Source of the DNA: Gammaproteobacteria bacterium
Lineage (GTDB): Bacteria > Pseudomonadota > Gammaproteobacteria > Enterobacterales > Psychrobiaceae
Assembly (NCBI GenBank): GCA_013214885.1
Contig: JABSRS010000016.1
Location: 1-20,333, forward strand
Length of the DNA stretch: 20,333 nucleotides
Reading direction: 5' to 3'
Both the position numbers and the translations under genes were made by a program. Of the stretch, positions 1 to 8,291 are shown one piece after another. The notes under the pieces were generated by a model. It saw only the letters and a program-made list of their open reading frames with translations, ran no database searches and was not told the origin of the DNA. How positions within the stretch are numbered: the stretch's first letter is position 1; each line of letters opens with the position of its first letter.

Positions 1-330
1 AAGCGTATCCAGAATGCTGGTACCGAAGTTGTTGAAGCTAAAGCTGGTGGCGGTAGTGCTACTCTTTCAATGGGTCAAGCTGGAGCACGTTTCGGTCTGT
101 CTCTAGTTGCTGCCCTTAACGGCGCAGAGAACATCGTTGAATGTACTTACGTTGAAGGCCCTGGTGAGAATGCTCGTTTCTTCGCTCAACCTGTTCTTCT
201 TGGTAAGAATGGCGTAGAAAAAATACTTAGCTACGGCGACCTAACTGATTTTGAAGCTAACGCTTTAAGCGGTGCTTTAGATACTCTAAAGGCTGATATC
301 ACTCTAGGTGAAGAGTTCATCAAAGCTTAA
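1..330 (+). CDS. mdh: Malate dehydrogenase, C-terminal part (cut by window start)
   Basis: NAD-dependent malate dehydrogenase, the cytosolic TCA-cycle enzyme interconverting malate and oxaloacetate. The frame is open from base 1 ([18 protein letters not shown]...) to TAA at 328-330, giving the last 109 residues of a protein usually about 312 long; the N-terminal NAD fold and catalytic residues lie outside the window. The visible part matches the E. coli Mdh C-terminus almost word for word: the [12 protein letters not shown] helix, the [15 protein letters not shown] strand and the closing LGEEF segment. The in-frame ATG at 70 is internal and is not the start. A strong hairpin terminator follows 24 bases after the stop. 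Confidence 0.97.
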   Translation, partial: KRIQNAGTEVVEAKAGGGSATLSMGQAGARFGLSLVAALNGAENIVECTYVEGPGENARFFAQPVLLGKNGVEKILSYGDLTDFEANALSGALDTLKADITLGEEFIKA

Positions 331-353
331 TTGCGTGATAGATGAACCCAAAG

Positions 354-388
354 AAAAAGGCTTAACGTGCAAACGTTAAGCCTTTTTT
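354..388. terminator. Bidirectional rho-independent terminator between mdh and ispB
   Basis: A perfect 15-bp inverted repeat (354-368 and 373-387) closes a 4-base loop GCAA. The arms begin with an A-run and end with a T-run, so it can terminate both mdh (+) and the convergent ispB (-). Confidence 0.93.
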
Positions 389-409
389 ATATCCACGAGA
401 AAGTATCGA

Positions 410-1381
410 TTATGTTTTACGATTAGCAGCCATATGCGCTAACGCAATTAATGCTTCTTTGTGTGGCGAATCTTCTAATACATCTAAAGCGGTAATAGCC
501 TTGTCTGCCTCTATCTGAGCTTGTGCCAGCGTGTAGTCTAGCGCACCAGTCTCGTTAAGGGCCTCGAGGATTGGCTCTAACATAGTTAAGCCGTTGCCAT
601 CGGTGATGGCCGTTTTAATCATGGTGGTTTGCTCTTCATTACCATGGGCCATTGCATAAATAAGCGGTAGGGTTGGTTTGCCCTCGGCCAGATCATCGCC
701 AATATTCTTACCAAGCTCGTCAGCATCAGCGGTGTAATCGAGGTGATCATCGACCAATTGGAAAGCGGTGCCTAAATGCATGCCATACAATTTCATGGCA
801 TCGATAATGCTTTGTTGTTGCTGGGTGATGACCGCTGCAAGATGGGTGGCTGCTTCAAATAGTTTTGCCGTTTTACAGTAAATGACCCGCATATAACTTG
901 CTTCAGTAGTGTCAGGATCATTAACGTTAATAAGTTGCAGCACTTCACCTTCAGCAATAATGTTAGTGGCATCGGCTAAGACTTCCATGATGGTTAGCGA
1001 CTTTAAACTCGTCATCATCTGGAAAGAGCGCGAGTATAAAAAATCACCCACTAAAACACTGGCTTGATTACCAAATAGTGCATTGGCCGTTTCTTTACCG
1101 CGGCGCATCGTTGACTCATCAACCACATCATCATGAAGCAAAGTAGAGGTATGGATAAACTCAATAATTGCCGCAATCGAGATGTGTTCAGTCCCTTGAT
1201 AACCTAATGCCTTAGCTGCCAAAACAGTTAGCAAGGGGCGCATACGTTTGCCGCCACTATTGATAATGTAAAAGCCTAACTGGTTAATTAACGCGACATC
1301 AGATGACAGTTGATCTTGGATCAGCTCGTTGACTGAAGCCATATCCGACTTCGTTAAATCACTAATCGCTTTGAAATCCAT
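410..1381 (-). CDS. ispB: Octaprenyl diphosphate synthase (trans-polyprenyl synthase)
   Basis: Long-chain trans-prenyl diphosphate synthase that elongates farnesyl diphosphate with isopentenyl diphosphate to make the ubiquinone/menaquinone side chain. The 323-residue length is normal for IspB. Visible motifs are GGKRMRP (43-49), the first aspartate-rich motif DDVVD (84-88), MRRG (92-95) and the second aspartate-rich motif DDHLD (211-215), followed by the GKNIGDDLAEGKPTLPL segment. It is divergent from rplU, as in many gammaproteobacteria. Chain length cannot be read from sequence alone; octaprenyl is inferred from orthology. The start MDFKAISDLTKSDM fits the family. Confidence 0.95.
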   Translation of the reverse strand: MDFKAISDLTKSDMASVNELIQDQLSSDVALINQLGFYIINSGGKRMRPLLTVLAAKALGYQGTEHISIAAIIEFIHTSTLLHDDVVDESTMRRGKETANALFGNQASVLVGDFLYSRSFQMMTSLKSLTIMEVLADATNIIAEGEVLQLINVNDPDTTEASYMRVIYCKTAKLFEAATHLAAVITQQQQSIIDAMKLYGMHLGTAFQLVDDHLDYTADADELGKNIGDDLAEGKPTLPLIYAMAHGNEEQTTMIKTAITDGNGLTMLEPILEALNETGALDYTLAQAQIEADKAITALDVLEDSPHKEALIALAHMAANRKT

Positions 1382-1517
1382 AATGTTCCCACTATTAATA
1401 TGACCAATGCCGCTGAAGAAATTGCCGCATTAATTCGATAAAAAATTTTCCGAAGATTGTACAACAAAAATCTTCATTTAACATTAGCAAAGCTAGGGAA
1501 TTGTACTTATTAAAGCC

Positions 1518-1537
1518 TTTGGTTAAATTTTACCAAA
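1518..1537. promoter_or_regulatory. 20-bp near-perfect palindrome upstream of rplU
   Basis: The sequence reads TTTGGT-T-AAATTT-T-ACCAAA, a dyad with a single T/T mismatch on each side of a self-complementary AAATTT core. It lies 28 bases upstream of the rplU -35 box in the ispB/rplU divergent region. The shape suits a dimeric regulator site, but no regulator is identified. A second inverted repeat, GAAGATT (1452-1458) with AATCTTC (1469-1475), lies closer to ispB. Nothing else distinct was seen in 1382-1564 except A+T-rich sequence. Confidence 0.35.
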
Positions 1538-1564
1538 ATAATCTCGTTAATTCCTAATTTGTAC

Positions 1565-1593
1565 TTGCTTAAAAGATGACACTTGCGTAGAAT
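1565..1593 (+). promoter_or_regulatory. Sigma-70 promoter of rplU-rpmA
   Basis: The -35 box TTGCTT (1565-1570), 17-bp spacer and -10 box TAGAAT (1588-1593) are followed by a G+C-rich discriminator, CTGCGCCC. Such discriminators are typical of ribosomal promoters repressed by ppGpp. The expected start near 1600 gives a leader of about 70 nt. A+T-rich sequence upstream could act as an UP element. Confidence 0.75.
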
Positions 1594-1670
1594 CTGCGCC
1601 CTATTAAGAAACTAGATTAGGCATAACTTGCGGAACAAATTACGTAACTTATGTCATAGCGGAGAAAACC

Positions 1671-1982
1671 ATGTACGCTGTTTTCCAAAGTGGCGGTAAG
1701 CAACACCGTGTTACTGAAGGTCAAACCTTACGCCTGGAAAAAATAGACCTAGAAGCCGGTGCTAGCATCGATTTCGATAAGGTTCTAATGATCGCCAATG
1801 GCGAAGAAATAAATGTTGGTGCCCCATATGTTACGGGTGGCAAAGTTACTGCTGAAGTTATTACTCACGGACGTGGCGAGAAAGTAAAAATCGTTAAGTT
1901 CCGTCGTCGTAAGCACTCACGTAAGTCACAAGGTCATCGTCAGTGGTTCACTGAAGTGAAGATCACTGCAATTAACGCTTAG
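1671..1982 (+). CDS. rplU: 50S ribosomal protein L21
   Basis: Large-subunit protein L21, which binds 23S rRNA next to L20. It is 103 residues, the exact usual length, starting [14 protein letters not shown], with the basic C-terminal segment [16 protein letters not shown] typical of L21. It is the first gene of the rplU-rpmA operon: the stop TAG overlaps the rpmA Shine-Dalgarno AGGAG, and rpmA starts 13 bases later. Its own ribosome site lies in GCGGAGAAAACC (1659-1670), a 12-mer found again ahead of cgtA. Confidence 0.98.
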   Translation: MYAVFQSGGKQHRVTEGQTLRLEKIDLEAGASIDFDKVLMIANGEEINVGAPYVTGGKVTAEVITHGRGEKVKIVKFRRRKHSRKSQGHRQWFTEVKITAINA

Positions 1983-1995
1983 GAGTTAAACTGAA

Positions 1996-2253
1996 ATGGC
2001 ACATAAGAAAGCTGCTGGTAGTACCCGTAACGGTCGCGATTCAGAAAGTAAACGCCTTGGTGTAAAGCGCTATGGTGGTGAGTCGGTTCTTGCTGGTAAC
2101 ATCCTTGTTCGTCAACGTGGTACTAAATTCCACGCTGGTACGAACGTAGGTATGGGTAAAGACCACACCCTTTTTGCTAAAGTTGAAGGTAAAGTTCAAT
2201 TTGAACAGAAAGGTTCTTTAAATCGTAAGTACATCAGCATCATTGCTGAGTAA
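1996..2253 (+). CDS. rpmA: 50S ribosomal protein L27
   Basis: Large-subunit protein L27, whose flexible N-terminus reaches the peptidyl-transferase centre. It is 85 residues with the invariant [20 protein letters not shown] start (no N-terminal extension needing cleavage, unlike Firmicutes) and the [20 protein letters not shown] core. It is cotranscribed with rplU, with SD AGGAG at 1981-1985. A strong terminator follows, so cgtA, often in the same operon in other species, probably has its own promoter or depends on read-through. The yhbE gene that lies between rpmA and obgE in E. coli is absent here. Confidence 0.98.
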   Translation: MAHKKAAGSTRNGRDSESKRLGVKRYGGESVLAGNILVRQRGTKFHAGTNVGMGKDHTLFAKVEGKVQFEQKGSLNRKYISIIAE

Positions 2254-2273
2254 TCGATTTAAAACAGAATTCG

Positions 2274-2302
2274 AAAACCCCGCTTCTGCGGGGTTTTTTT
2301 TT
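2274..2302 (+). terminator. Rho-independent terminator after rpmA
   Basis: A 10-bp stem (2274-2283 with 2288-2297) with a CCCCGC/GCGGGG core and a TTCT loop runs into an uninterrupted nine-T tract (2294-2302). The sequence ATGTTCAG follows immediately and recurs right after the terminator at 4789-4814. Confidence 0.93.
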
Positions 2303-2368
2303 ATGTTCAGCTTGCATATGGAAGCGCGTGTCAGAGTACTTTAGATAAAAAGTGCCGAGACTAGCTGG

Positions 2369-3665
<1,297 letters not shown>

Positions 3666-3683
3666 CATCTAGTTAGAATAATT

Positions 3684-3716
3684 AAACGGTTGGCTTAGGT
3701 CAGCCGTTTCTTTTTT
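3684..3716 (+). terminator. Hairpin with T-tract between cgtA and folA
   Basis: Stem 3684-3693 pairs with 3700-3709 (ten pairs including two wobbles), followed by T-rich 3707-3716 with one C. It looks like the cgtA terminator, but its T-tract ends directly before the GGGG ribosome site (3717-3720) of folA, so it may also act as an attenuator or leader hairpin for folA. Confidence 0.75.
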
Positions 3717-3725
3717 GGGGCTTAA

Positions 3726-4223
3726 ATGAAAATATCAATGATCGCGGCAATGGCTAACAATCGAGTGATTGGCTTAAATAATAAAATGCCGTGGCACTTA
3801 CCCGAAGAACTGCAGTATTTTAAACGCGTTACGATGGGAAAGCCTATTCTAATGGGCCGAAATACCTTTGAGTCGATAGGTCGACCATTGCCTGGGCGTC
3901 AAAACATTGTGATTAGTACTAATCAGTCGCTGATCATCGAAGGTGTCGATGTGGTTCACTCGATTGAGCAGGCAATTACCGTGGCGGGTTCATGTGATGA
4001 GTTAATGGTGATTGGCGGGGCGCGCTTGTATCAACAAATGCTGCCGTTGGCCGAAACCCTCTATGTAACAGATATCGACTTAGATATTGCTGGTGATGCT
4101 TTCTTTCCTGATTTCTCGGAAATATCTTGGCAAAAGAATGAGATAGAGAAACATTGTTCAAAAAAAGGTATCGAGTTTGTAACGTACTCGTTAAATCGTT
4201 TAAAAAAACAGTTGACTGACTAG
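3726..4223 (+). CDS. folA: Dihydrofolate reductase
   Basis: Reduces dihydrofolate to tetrahydrofolate with NADPH and is the target of trimethoprim. It is 165 residues, single domain. Visible landmarks are IAAMANNRVIGLNNKMPWHLP (residues 6-26, Met20-loop region), catalytic acid E28 (Asp27 in E. coli; Glu is also used, for example in Moritella DHFR), the GRNTFESIGRPLPGR cofactor segment, and MVIGGARLYQQ near the second NADPH contact. This is the chromosomal type rather than a mobile dfr cassette. The start ATG 3726 has GGGG six bases upstream. folA is often adjacent to apaH in related genomes; here a small gene, a repeat region and an mcp gene separate them. Confidence 0.96.
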   Translation: MKISMIAAMANNRVIGLNNKMPWHLPEELQYFKRVTMGKPILMGRNTFESIGRPLPGRQNIVISTNQSLIIEGVDVVHSIEQAITVAGSCDELMVIGGARLYQQMLPLAETLYVTDIDLDIAGDAFFPDFSEISWQKNEIEKHCSKKGIEFVTYSLNRLKKQLTD

Positions 4224-4378
4224 TCTTTATTGATGAAAATTGGTTGGTTAATGGTACTAAAGTAGTGCCTTGTAGGATGGGTTAGTGTTAGAGAAATGTT
4301 GCATGAAAAGGGAATATTTCAGTATCGTTTAGCGATCTAAACTGACAAATAATATACATAATAAGTCAGGAGTTTTCA

Positions 4379-4762
4379 ATGAAGTTAATTGCTAGTGCAG
4401 TCGTTATTCCAGTAATGCTTGCAGTGACCTTTAGTGGTCAGGTTCACAGTGCCGATATCGTCCAAAATATTTGCGGTTATATCGATTCAGATAATAAGTC
4501 TCGCTTACGAGATCAACTGAAAAGTAATAAATTACGGCTTAAAAAGATTTATAAAGGCTTATCTTGTAATGGTGATAGCCTATTGCGTTTTGCGATGAAT
4601 CGTGACTCTCAAAAGGTTGGGGTCTTTATGACTAAACGCCTCTCTGCCAAAATTTTAAAGACTGTTGAGCCTGATGGCAAAACAGTTTATCAATGGGCAC
4701 AAGACAGCGGAAAAGCCGAATCACTAATTGGTCAAGCAATCAAAGCACGCGCTAAGTTATAA
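4379..4762 (+). CDS. Small secreted protein, DUF3718-like
   Basis: A 127-residue protein of unknown function. Residues 1-25 look like a Sec signal peptide (MK, hydrophobic run, VHSA cleavage before D26), giving a periplasmic protein of about 102 residues. The mature part has two cysteines, C32 and C63, plausibly a disulfide; the second lies in LSCNGDSLLRFAM. That CNG-containing segment resembles the DUF3718 family of short proteins in marine gammaproteobacteria; the family name is from memory and not verified. The remainder is basic and helix-rich. The start has a good SD (GGAG, seven bases upstream), and a perfect terminator follows, so it is probably monocistronic. No function is inferred. 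Confidence 0.85.
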   Translation: MKLIASAVVIPVMLAVTFSGQVHSADIVQNICGYIDSDNKSRLRDQLKSNKLRLKKIYKGLSCNGDSLLRFAMNRDSQKVGVFMTKRLSAKILKTVEPDGKTVYQWAQDSGKAESLIGQAIKARAKL

Positions 4763-4788
4763 AATAAGTATAAAATCTGTATAAAATC

Positions 4789-4814
4789 AAAAAAGCGCCG
4801 AAAGGCGCTTTTTT
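4789..4814. terminator. Rho-independent terminator after the DUF3718-like gene
   Basis: A perfect 11-bp stem (4789-4799 with 4804-4814) with a GAAA tetraloop, flanked by A6 and T6, so potentially active on both strands. Confidence 0.93.
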
Positions 4815-4928
4815 ATGTTCAGGACGAACGGGTCGATTGTGTGCTCCTCGACAATTGCTCCTGCATTGTTCTAATTACGTGCATCCATGCACTAATGCAC
4901 AATCGACACTTCCAACATCACTGCTTAA

Positions 4929-4987
4929 GCGGACTCGCTTATGCCTCTGACATATGGGTTCTGCTTTCGCTCTTGGTCGTATGTCAC
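4929..4987 (+). repeat. Imperfect direct repeat, copy 1
   Basis: Starts GCGGACTCGCTTATGC and contains the CATATGG...CGTATG dyad around a central GCTTTCGCTCT. It aligns with 5064-5119 at roughly 45 of 56 positions with one 3-base gap (hand alignment). Confidence 0.65.
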
Positions 4988-5063
4988 GGTGCCATGTTTG
5001 CACATGCGTAGGTATGGATGGCGAAGGTAGAGCGAAACATGGATGCCCGAGCCGAGGACAACG

Positions 5064-5119
5064 GCGGACTTTCTTATGCTGGCATATGGCTTGAGCTTTC
5101 GCTCTCGGCCATATGCCGC
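5064..5119 (+). repeat. Imperfect direct repeat, copy 2, forming a long hairpin
   Basis: Second copy of the module at 4929-4987. Here the flanking dyad is a perfect 10-bp inverted repeat (5081-5090 with 5108-5117), with an inner GAGC/GCTC stem and a TTTC loop. It lies about 20 bases downstream of the mcp stop codon and may stabilise the mcp mRNA 3' end; it lacks the T-tract of an intrinsic terminator. Confidence 0.65.
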
Positions 5120-5139
5120 TGTTTAGCGCTTAGTTGGTA

Positions 5140-7164
5140 CTAAACCATAAACTTAGCTGCTGAGGCTTGCAGCTCTTCAGCTAACTGCGCTACTTCACTG
5201 CTAGACTGTGAAGTCTCCTCGGCACCTTTTGATGTCTCTTGGGCAATACTTACGATCTCTTCAAGGCGTTGTGAAATTTCAAGTGATACACTGTTTTGTT
5301 CTTGTGCTGCTAAGGTTATTTGATTACTCATATCTTGAACATCATCAAGAGAGTTACTCATGTTAATCAAAGATTCAGATGTCTTTTGGGTCTCATCAAC
5401 ACATGCTAGTGCCCGTTGTTGGCTAACTTCCATTACTGCAACAGCTTCCTGAGCGCCTGATTGAATCAACTCAATCATGTTATGAATTTCTTGAGTCGAC
5501 TGCTGAGTTCTGTTGGCTAAGTTTCTAACTTCATCAGCGACCACAGCAAAACCTCGACCTTGTTCACCTGCACGCGCCGCCTCGATGGCTGCATTAAGTG
5601 CTAGCAGGTTAGTTTGGTCGGCAATGCCGCGTATAACATCGATAATAGAACCAATATTGGTACTATCGTCATGTAGTTTGTTAATCACATCTGCGGCACT
5701 ACGGATTTCTTCTGAAAGTGAGCTAATTGTTTGTTTACTCTGCTCAGAGACAATCGCTAATTTACTTGCTTGCTCGTTGGTTGCTACAATTTCTTTTAGC
5801 GCGTCTGTCGCATGCGATGCCACAAGTTCAGCACTCGAACTAAGCTCATTAGTAGCAGCGGCCGCCTGGTCTACTTGTGAGCGTTGCTCTGAGATGGCAG
5901 TTGTTGTTTGTGAGGTAATCGTTGAGGTTTGTTCTGCTGCAGTTGCTAACTGAGACGAGCGTTGAGATATCCCATTAATAAGGCCTCTCAGGTTGCTGCT
6001 CAGTGCATTAATATTATTTGCTAGTTCACCAAACTCGTCATCCGTATCAAGTTCTACTTGAACGGTTAAATTGCCTGTCGCTAACACTGTTAATACTTCA
6101 TTGGTTTTATTTAATGGCGTTAAGATGCGGCGAATGGTTAATAATGAGATCGCAGAAGCAAACAATATTGCTAACACAATGGCGATATACATTTTTGATT
6201 CACTGTTATTGACACTATTAAGTACATTCTGTTGTGACAAATTTGCGGACTCACTTGCCAGGCTTAATAGTTTAGTCAGCTGTTGGTTGGCATCGCCGAT
6301 AAACTTCACTGAATCAATACTGTGCCGTTGGGCATCAACAATATGCGTTAGTAATCGCTGTTTGCTATTAATAATTGAGTTGTCACCAGTCGTAAATGCA
6401 ATGGTGGTTAAAAATAGCGTATTAAGTTCGCTTAGTGTGCCTTGCTCAACCAAGCCTTGGGATCTGGAAGCCATGAACTTCATTTTCGAATTTAGATCAT
6501 TGGTCAGATAAGTTAGTTCTTTTGAAATCGCACTAAATTTGCTTTGGCTCTTTTGTGCTAGCAGGTCTTCGCTGGTTTTAACCATAGATAGTAACAGGTT
6601 ATCCAAATCAGAAGCTAAGCCAATAACGCCAAGCAAATCATTGCTAGAATCTTCGCTTTCAAGATCGCTGATATCGAGCAATAAACTGCTGGTGTCGTCA
6701 GCACTGGTGCTTAATTCACCCAGTTCTACTGCAAGTTGTTTGGTGAGCTTGATTTGCTGTTCTTTACTATGATGTAATTTAGATGTGGTCCGCGTAATTT
6801 TGTTATTAGTTTGTTCTATTTGAGAAATTATTTGCAAAAATTGCGACTCGTTTGCGGTCAGCTGAGTTAAATGACTAAGCAGCGTCATAAAATTTTGTTG
6901 GGCTTTTAAGATCTTAGCATTTTGCGCATTTAATCTAATCGCATCATTGCTATAAAACTCCAGTGTCGAAAGGGTCTCAAGCTGGAGTAACTGAATTTGT
7001 AACTTATTACTGGTTTGCAAAATAGGTAAAGAGGTATTTTTTGCTTTGGTGGTATCACGAGCAATGTCAGATAGATTGAGCAGTGAGCTTACGCCCATAA
7101 AAACCAGCATTAAGGTAATGATGCCAAAACCACCGATAATTCGGTTGGCCACTGTTAATTTCAT
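5140..7164 (-). CDS. Methyl-accepting chemotaxis protein
   Basis: A 674-residue inner-membrane chemoreceptor that signals to CheA/CheW. TM1 is at about 9-29, then a roughly 295-residue periplasmic region that looks entirely helical, TM2 at about 325-344, and HAMP at about 344-396 (RRILTPLNK to the DEFGEL segment). The cytoplasmic coiled coil has the conserved tip [20 protein letters not shown] followed by [15 protein letters not shown] (about 513-551). The length and helical character of the sensor suggest an HBM-type four-helix bundle pair, not proven. No C-terminal CheR/CheB-docking pentapeptide is present; it ends AAKFMV. The start is ATG 7164, with SD GGAG; an in-frame ATG at 7230 lacks such a site. 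A sigma-28 promoter lies about 200 bases upstream. Confidence 0.93.
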   Translation of the reverse strand: MKLTVANRIIGGFGIITLMLVFMGVSSLLNLSDIARDTTKAKNTSLPILQTSNKLQIQLLQLETLSTLEFYSNDAIRLNAQNAKILKAQQNFMTLLSHLTQLTANESQFLQIISQIEQTNNKITRTTSKLHHSKEQQIKLTKQLAVELGELSTSADDTSSLLLDISDLESEDSSNDLLGVIGLASDLDNLLLSMVKTSEDLLAQKSQSKFSAISKELTYLTNDLNSKMKFMASRSQGLVEQGTLSELNTLFLTTIAFTTGDNSIINSKQRLLTHIVDAQRHSIDSVKFIGDANQQLTKLLSLASESANLSQQNVLNSVNNSESKMYIAIVLAILFASAISLLTIRRILTPLNKTNEVLTVLATGNLTVQVELDTDDEFGELANNINALSSNLRGLINGISQRSSQLATAAEQTSTITSQTTTAISEQRSQVDQAAAATNELSSSAELVASHATDALKEIVATNEQASKLAIVSEQSKQTISSLSEEIRSAADVINKLHDDSTNIGSIIDVIRGIADQTNLLALNAAIEAARAGEQGRGFAVVADEVRNLANRTQQSTQEIHNMIELIQSGAQEAVAVMEVSQQRALACVDETQKTSESLINMSNSLDDVQDMSNQITLAAQEQNSVSLEISQRLEEIVSIAQETSKGAEETSQSSSEVAQLAEELQASAAKFMV

Positions 7165-7333
7165 CGATATCTCCAAGGGTATTATTTGATTGATAGAGCA
7201 ATCTATTATTATAAATTCTGAATGTTGCATACATGCTAGCTATTCAGACTACGTTCCCGACGAGTGGTAATATCCATATTGATGCCGTGCTATTTATTAT
7301 TACTTACTGAGCTAAATAAATAGGAAATGTAGC

Positions 7334-7360
7334 TTAACAAATTAATTTACTAATTGTTAA
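7334..7360 (-). other. A+T-rich inverted repeat at the start of the predicted mcp leader
   Basis: TTAACAA(A)TTA pairs with TAATTGTTAA, one base bulged, with a six-base loop. It would lie within the first nucleotides transcribed from the sigma-28 promoter, or act as a weak terminator of apaH; no good T-tract follows on the minus strand. The rest of 7231-7333 holds only the mcp 5' untranslated region. Confidence 0.3.
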
Positions 7361-7363
7361 TTA

Positions 7364-7390
7364 TTATCGGCAGTTACGAGGTAAACATTA
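7364..7390 (-). promoter_or_regulatory. Sigma-28 (FliA) promoter of the mcp gene
   Basis: On the minus strand the sequence reads TAATGTTT, eleven bases, then GCCGATAA. The enterobacterial FliA consensus is TAAAGTTT-N11-GCCGATAA, so this matches 15 of 16 positions with exact spacing. The -35 half lies inside the last codons of apaH, and the apaH stop (7374-7376) falls in the spacer. Predicted transcription starts near 7357, giving an mcp leader of about 190 nt. It places the receptor in the late flagellar regulon. Confidence 0.8.
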
Positions 7391-8198
7391 GCGATTTTTG
7401 TTGCGTAATTTCGTTGGTCTCTAAACACCATGCGCTGAGGAATTGTCCCCAGAGACATCCAGTGTCCAAGGCAATGGCATTGGGATGATTGGTTACGCCT
7501 TGTAATGATGCCCAATGGCCAAATACTACGCGATGTGTGGCAAGAACAGGATGTTCTAGCGAAAACCAAGGTGTTAAATCTTGATTGATAAGTTGATGCG
7601 GAGGGCATTTTTGTGAAAATTCAAGTTGACCGCCATGGTAACAATAACGCATTCTAGTTAAGGCATTGATGGCATAAATTGAATGTTCTATTGCGGTGTT
7701 ACATTGAGTTACATCACTTGGTTCAGTCGTGTACATTTGGCTCAACAGCTGGCTAAAATTATCTTGTTTTAACTGGGATTCGACCAAGTTAGCTGCTGTT
7801 TTTGCGGCCGATATGCTCCATTGCGGGGACAACCCAGCATGGGTAAGAATAATATTGTGTGGTGATAGTTCGATTAATAAAGGCTGGTGTCGTAAATAAT
7901 CAACGTAGTAATCAAGACTAGGTGAGGCTAGTAATTGCTCAAAATAATCACTCTTTTTTGCTTTTTTAATCCCACAGCTAATGGCTAAAAAATGAATGTC
8001 ATGATTGCCTAATACTGTGTTGATTGAAGATTGATGGGCAGTGATAAACTCAAGAGTCTCGAGAGCTTTAGGTCCACGGCCAATTAAGTCACCCGTCAGA
8101 TATAAGGTATCGCAGTGGTGATCGAAATTGATTTTTTTAAGCAATAACATTAACTCATCAAAGCAACCTTGAATATCGCCAATGAAATATGTTGCCAT
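7374..8198 (-). CDS. apaH: Bis(5'-nucleosyl)-tetraphosphatase, symmetrical
   Basis: Metal-dependent phosphoesterase that hydrolyses Ap4A to two ADP and also removes Np4 caps from RNA. It is 274 residues with the complete calcineurin-type metallophosphatase motif set: GDIQGC (7-12), GDLIGRG (36-42), GNHD (64-67), THAG (119-122), GHWA (227-230) and DTGCLWG (245-251). It is the last gene of the lptD-surA-pdxA-rsmA-apaH run. apaG, normally between rsmA and apaH, is missing; only 93 non-coding bases separate them. The sigma-28 promoter of the next gene overlaps its 3' end. Confidence 0.95.
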   Translation of the reverse strand: MATYFIGDIQGCFDELMLLLKKINFDHHCDTLYLTGDLIGRGPKALETLEFITAHQSSINTVLGNHDIHFLAISCGIKKAKKSDYFEQLLASPSLDYYVDYLRHQPLLIELSPHNIILTHAGLSPQWSISAAKTAANLVESQLKQDNFSQLLSQMYTTEPSDVTQCNTAIEHSIYAINALTRMRYCYHGGQLEFSQKCPPHQLINQDLTPWFSLEHPVLATHRVVFGHWASLQGVTNHPNAIALDTGCLWGQFLSAWCLETNEITQQKSLMFTS

Positions 8199-8291
8199 GT
8201 TGATCGGTTCCTCGGGTATATGTCCGTAATCAATGAGACTTCTGAATTTCCAATGGTCACGGGTATAAATTACGCGTCCCTGCGTAGTTAG

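Larger units (their letters stand above)
4815..5119. repeat. Multi-palindromic intergenic region, probable dispersed repeat element
   Basis: About 305 bases with no credible ORF, packed with inverted repeats. They include GTTC/GAAC (4817-4829); GTCGATTGTG (4832-4841) with CACAATCGAC (4898-4907) enclosing GTGCAT/ATGCAC dyads at 4879-4900; TAAGCG/CGCTTA (4926-4941); TGACATATG (4948-4956) with CGTATGTCA (4978-4986); CCATGTTT (4992-4999) with AAACATGG (5035-5042); and GGCATATGGC (5081-5090) with GCCATATGCC (5108-5117). It separates the 3' ends of two convergent genes. The density of dyads suggests a REP/BIME- or MITE-like composite element; no target duplication or terminal transposon ends were recognised. 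Confidence 0.6.

Noticed and set aside
3726..4223. Mobile trimethoprim-resistance dfr cassette
   Set aside because: The sequence resembles chromosomal marine gammaproteobacterial DHFR, with no cassette boundaries and no base-composition break.
4815..5139. Integron attC site, CRISPR array or degraded gene in the palindromic region
   Set aside because: No attC core sites, no regularly spaced identical repeats, and no remnant reading frame; the two module copies are diverged and irregularly placed.
5513..6772. Several + strand ORFs antisense to mcp
   Set aside because: Serine/alanine-rich frames mirrored from coiled-coil coding sequence; no SD and no recognisable domains.
7165..7230. 22-residue N-terminal extension of the chemoreceptor
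   Set aside because: A good GGAG ribosome site precedes ATG 7164, which leaves a normal short cytoplasmic N-terminus before TM1; the upstream ATG has no comparable site.
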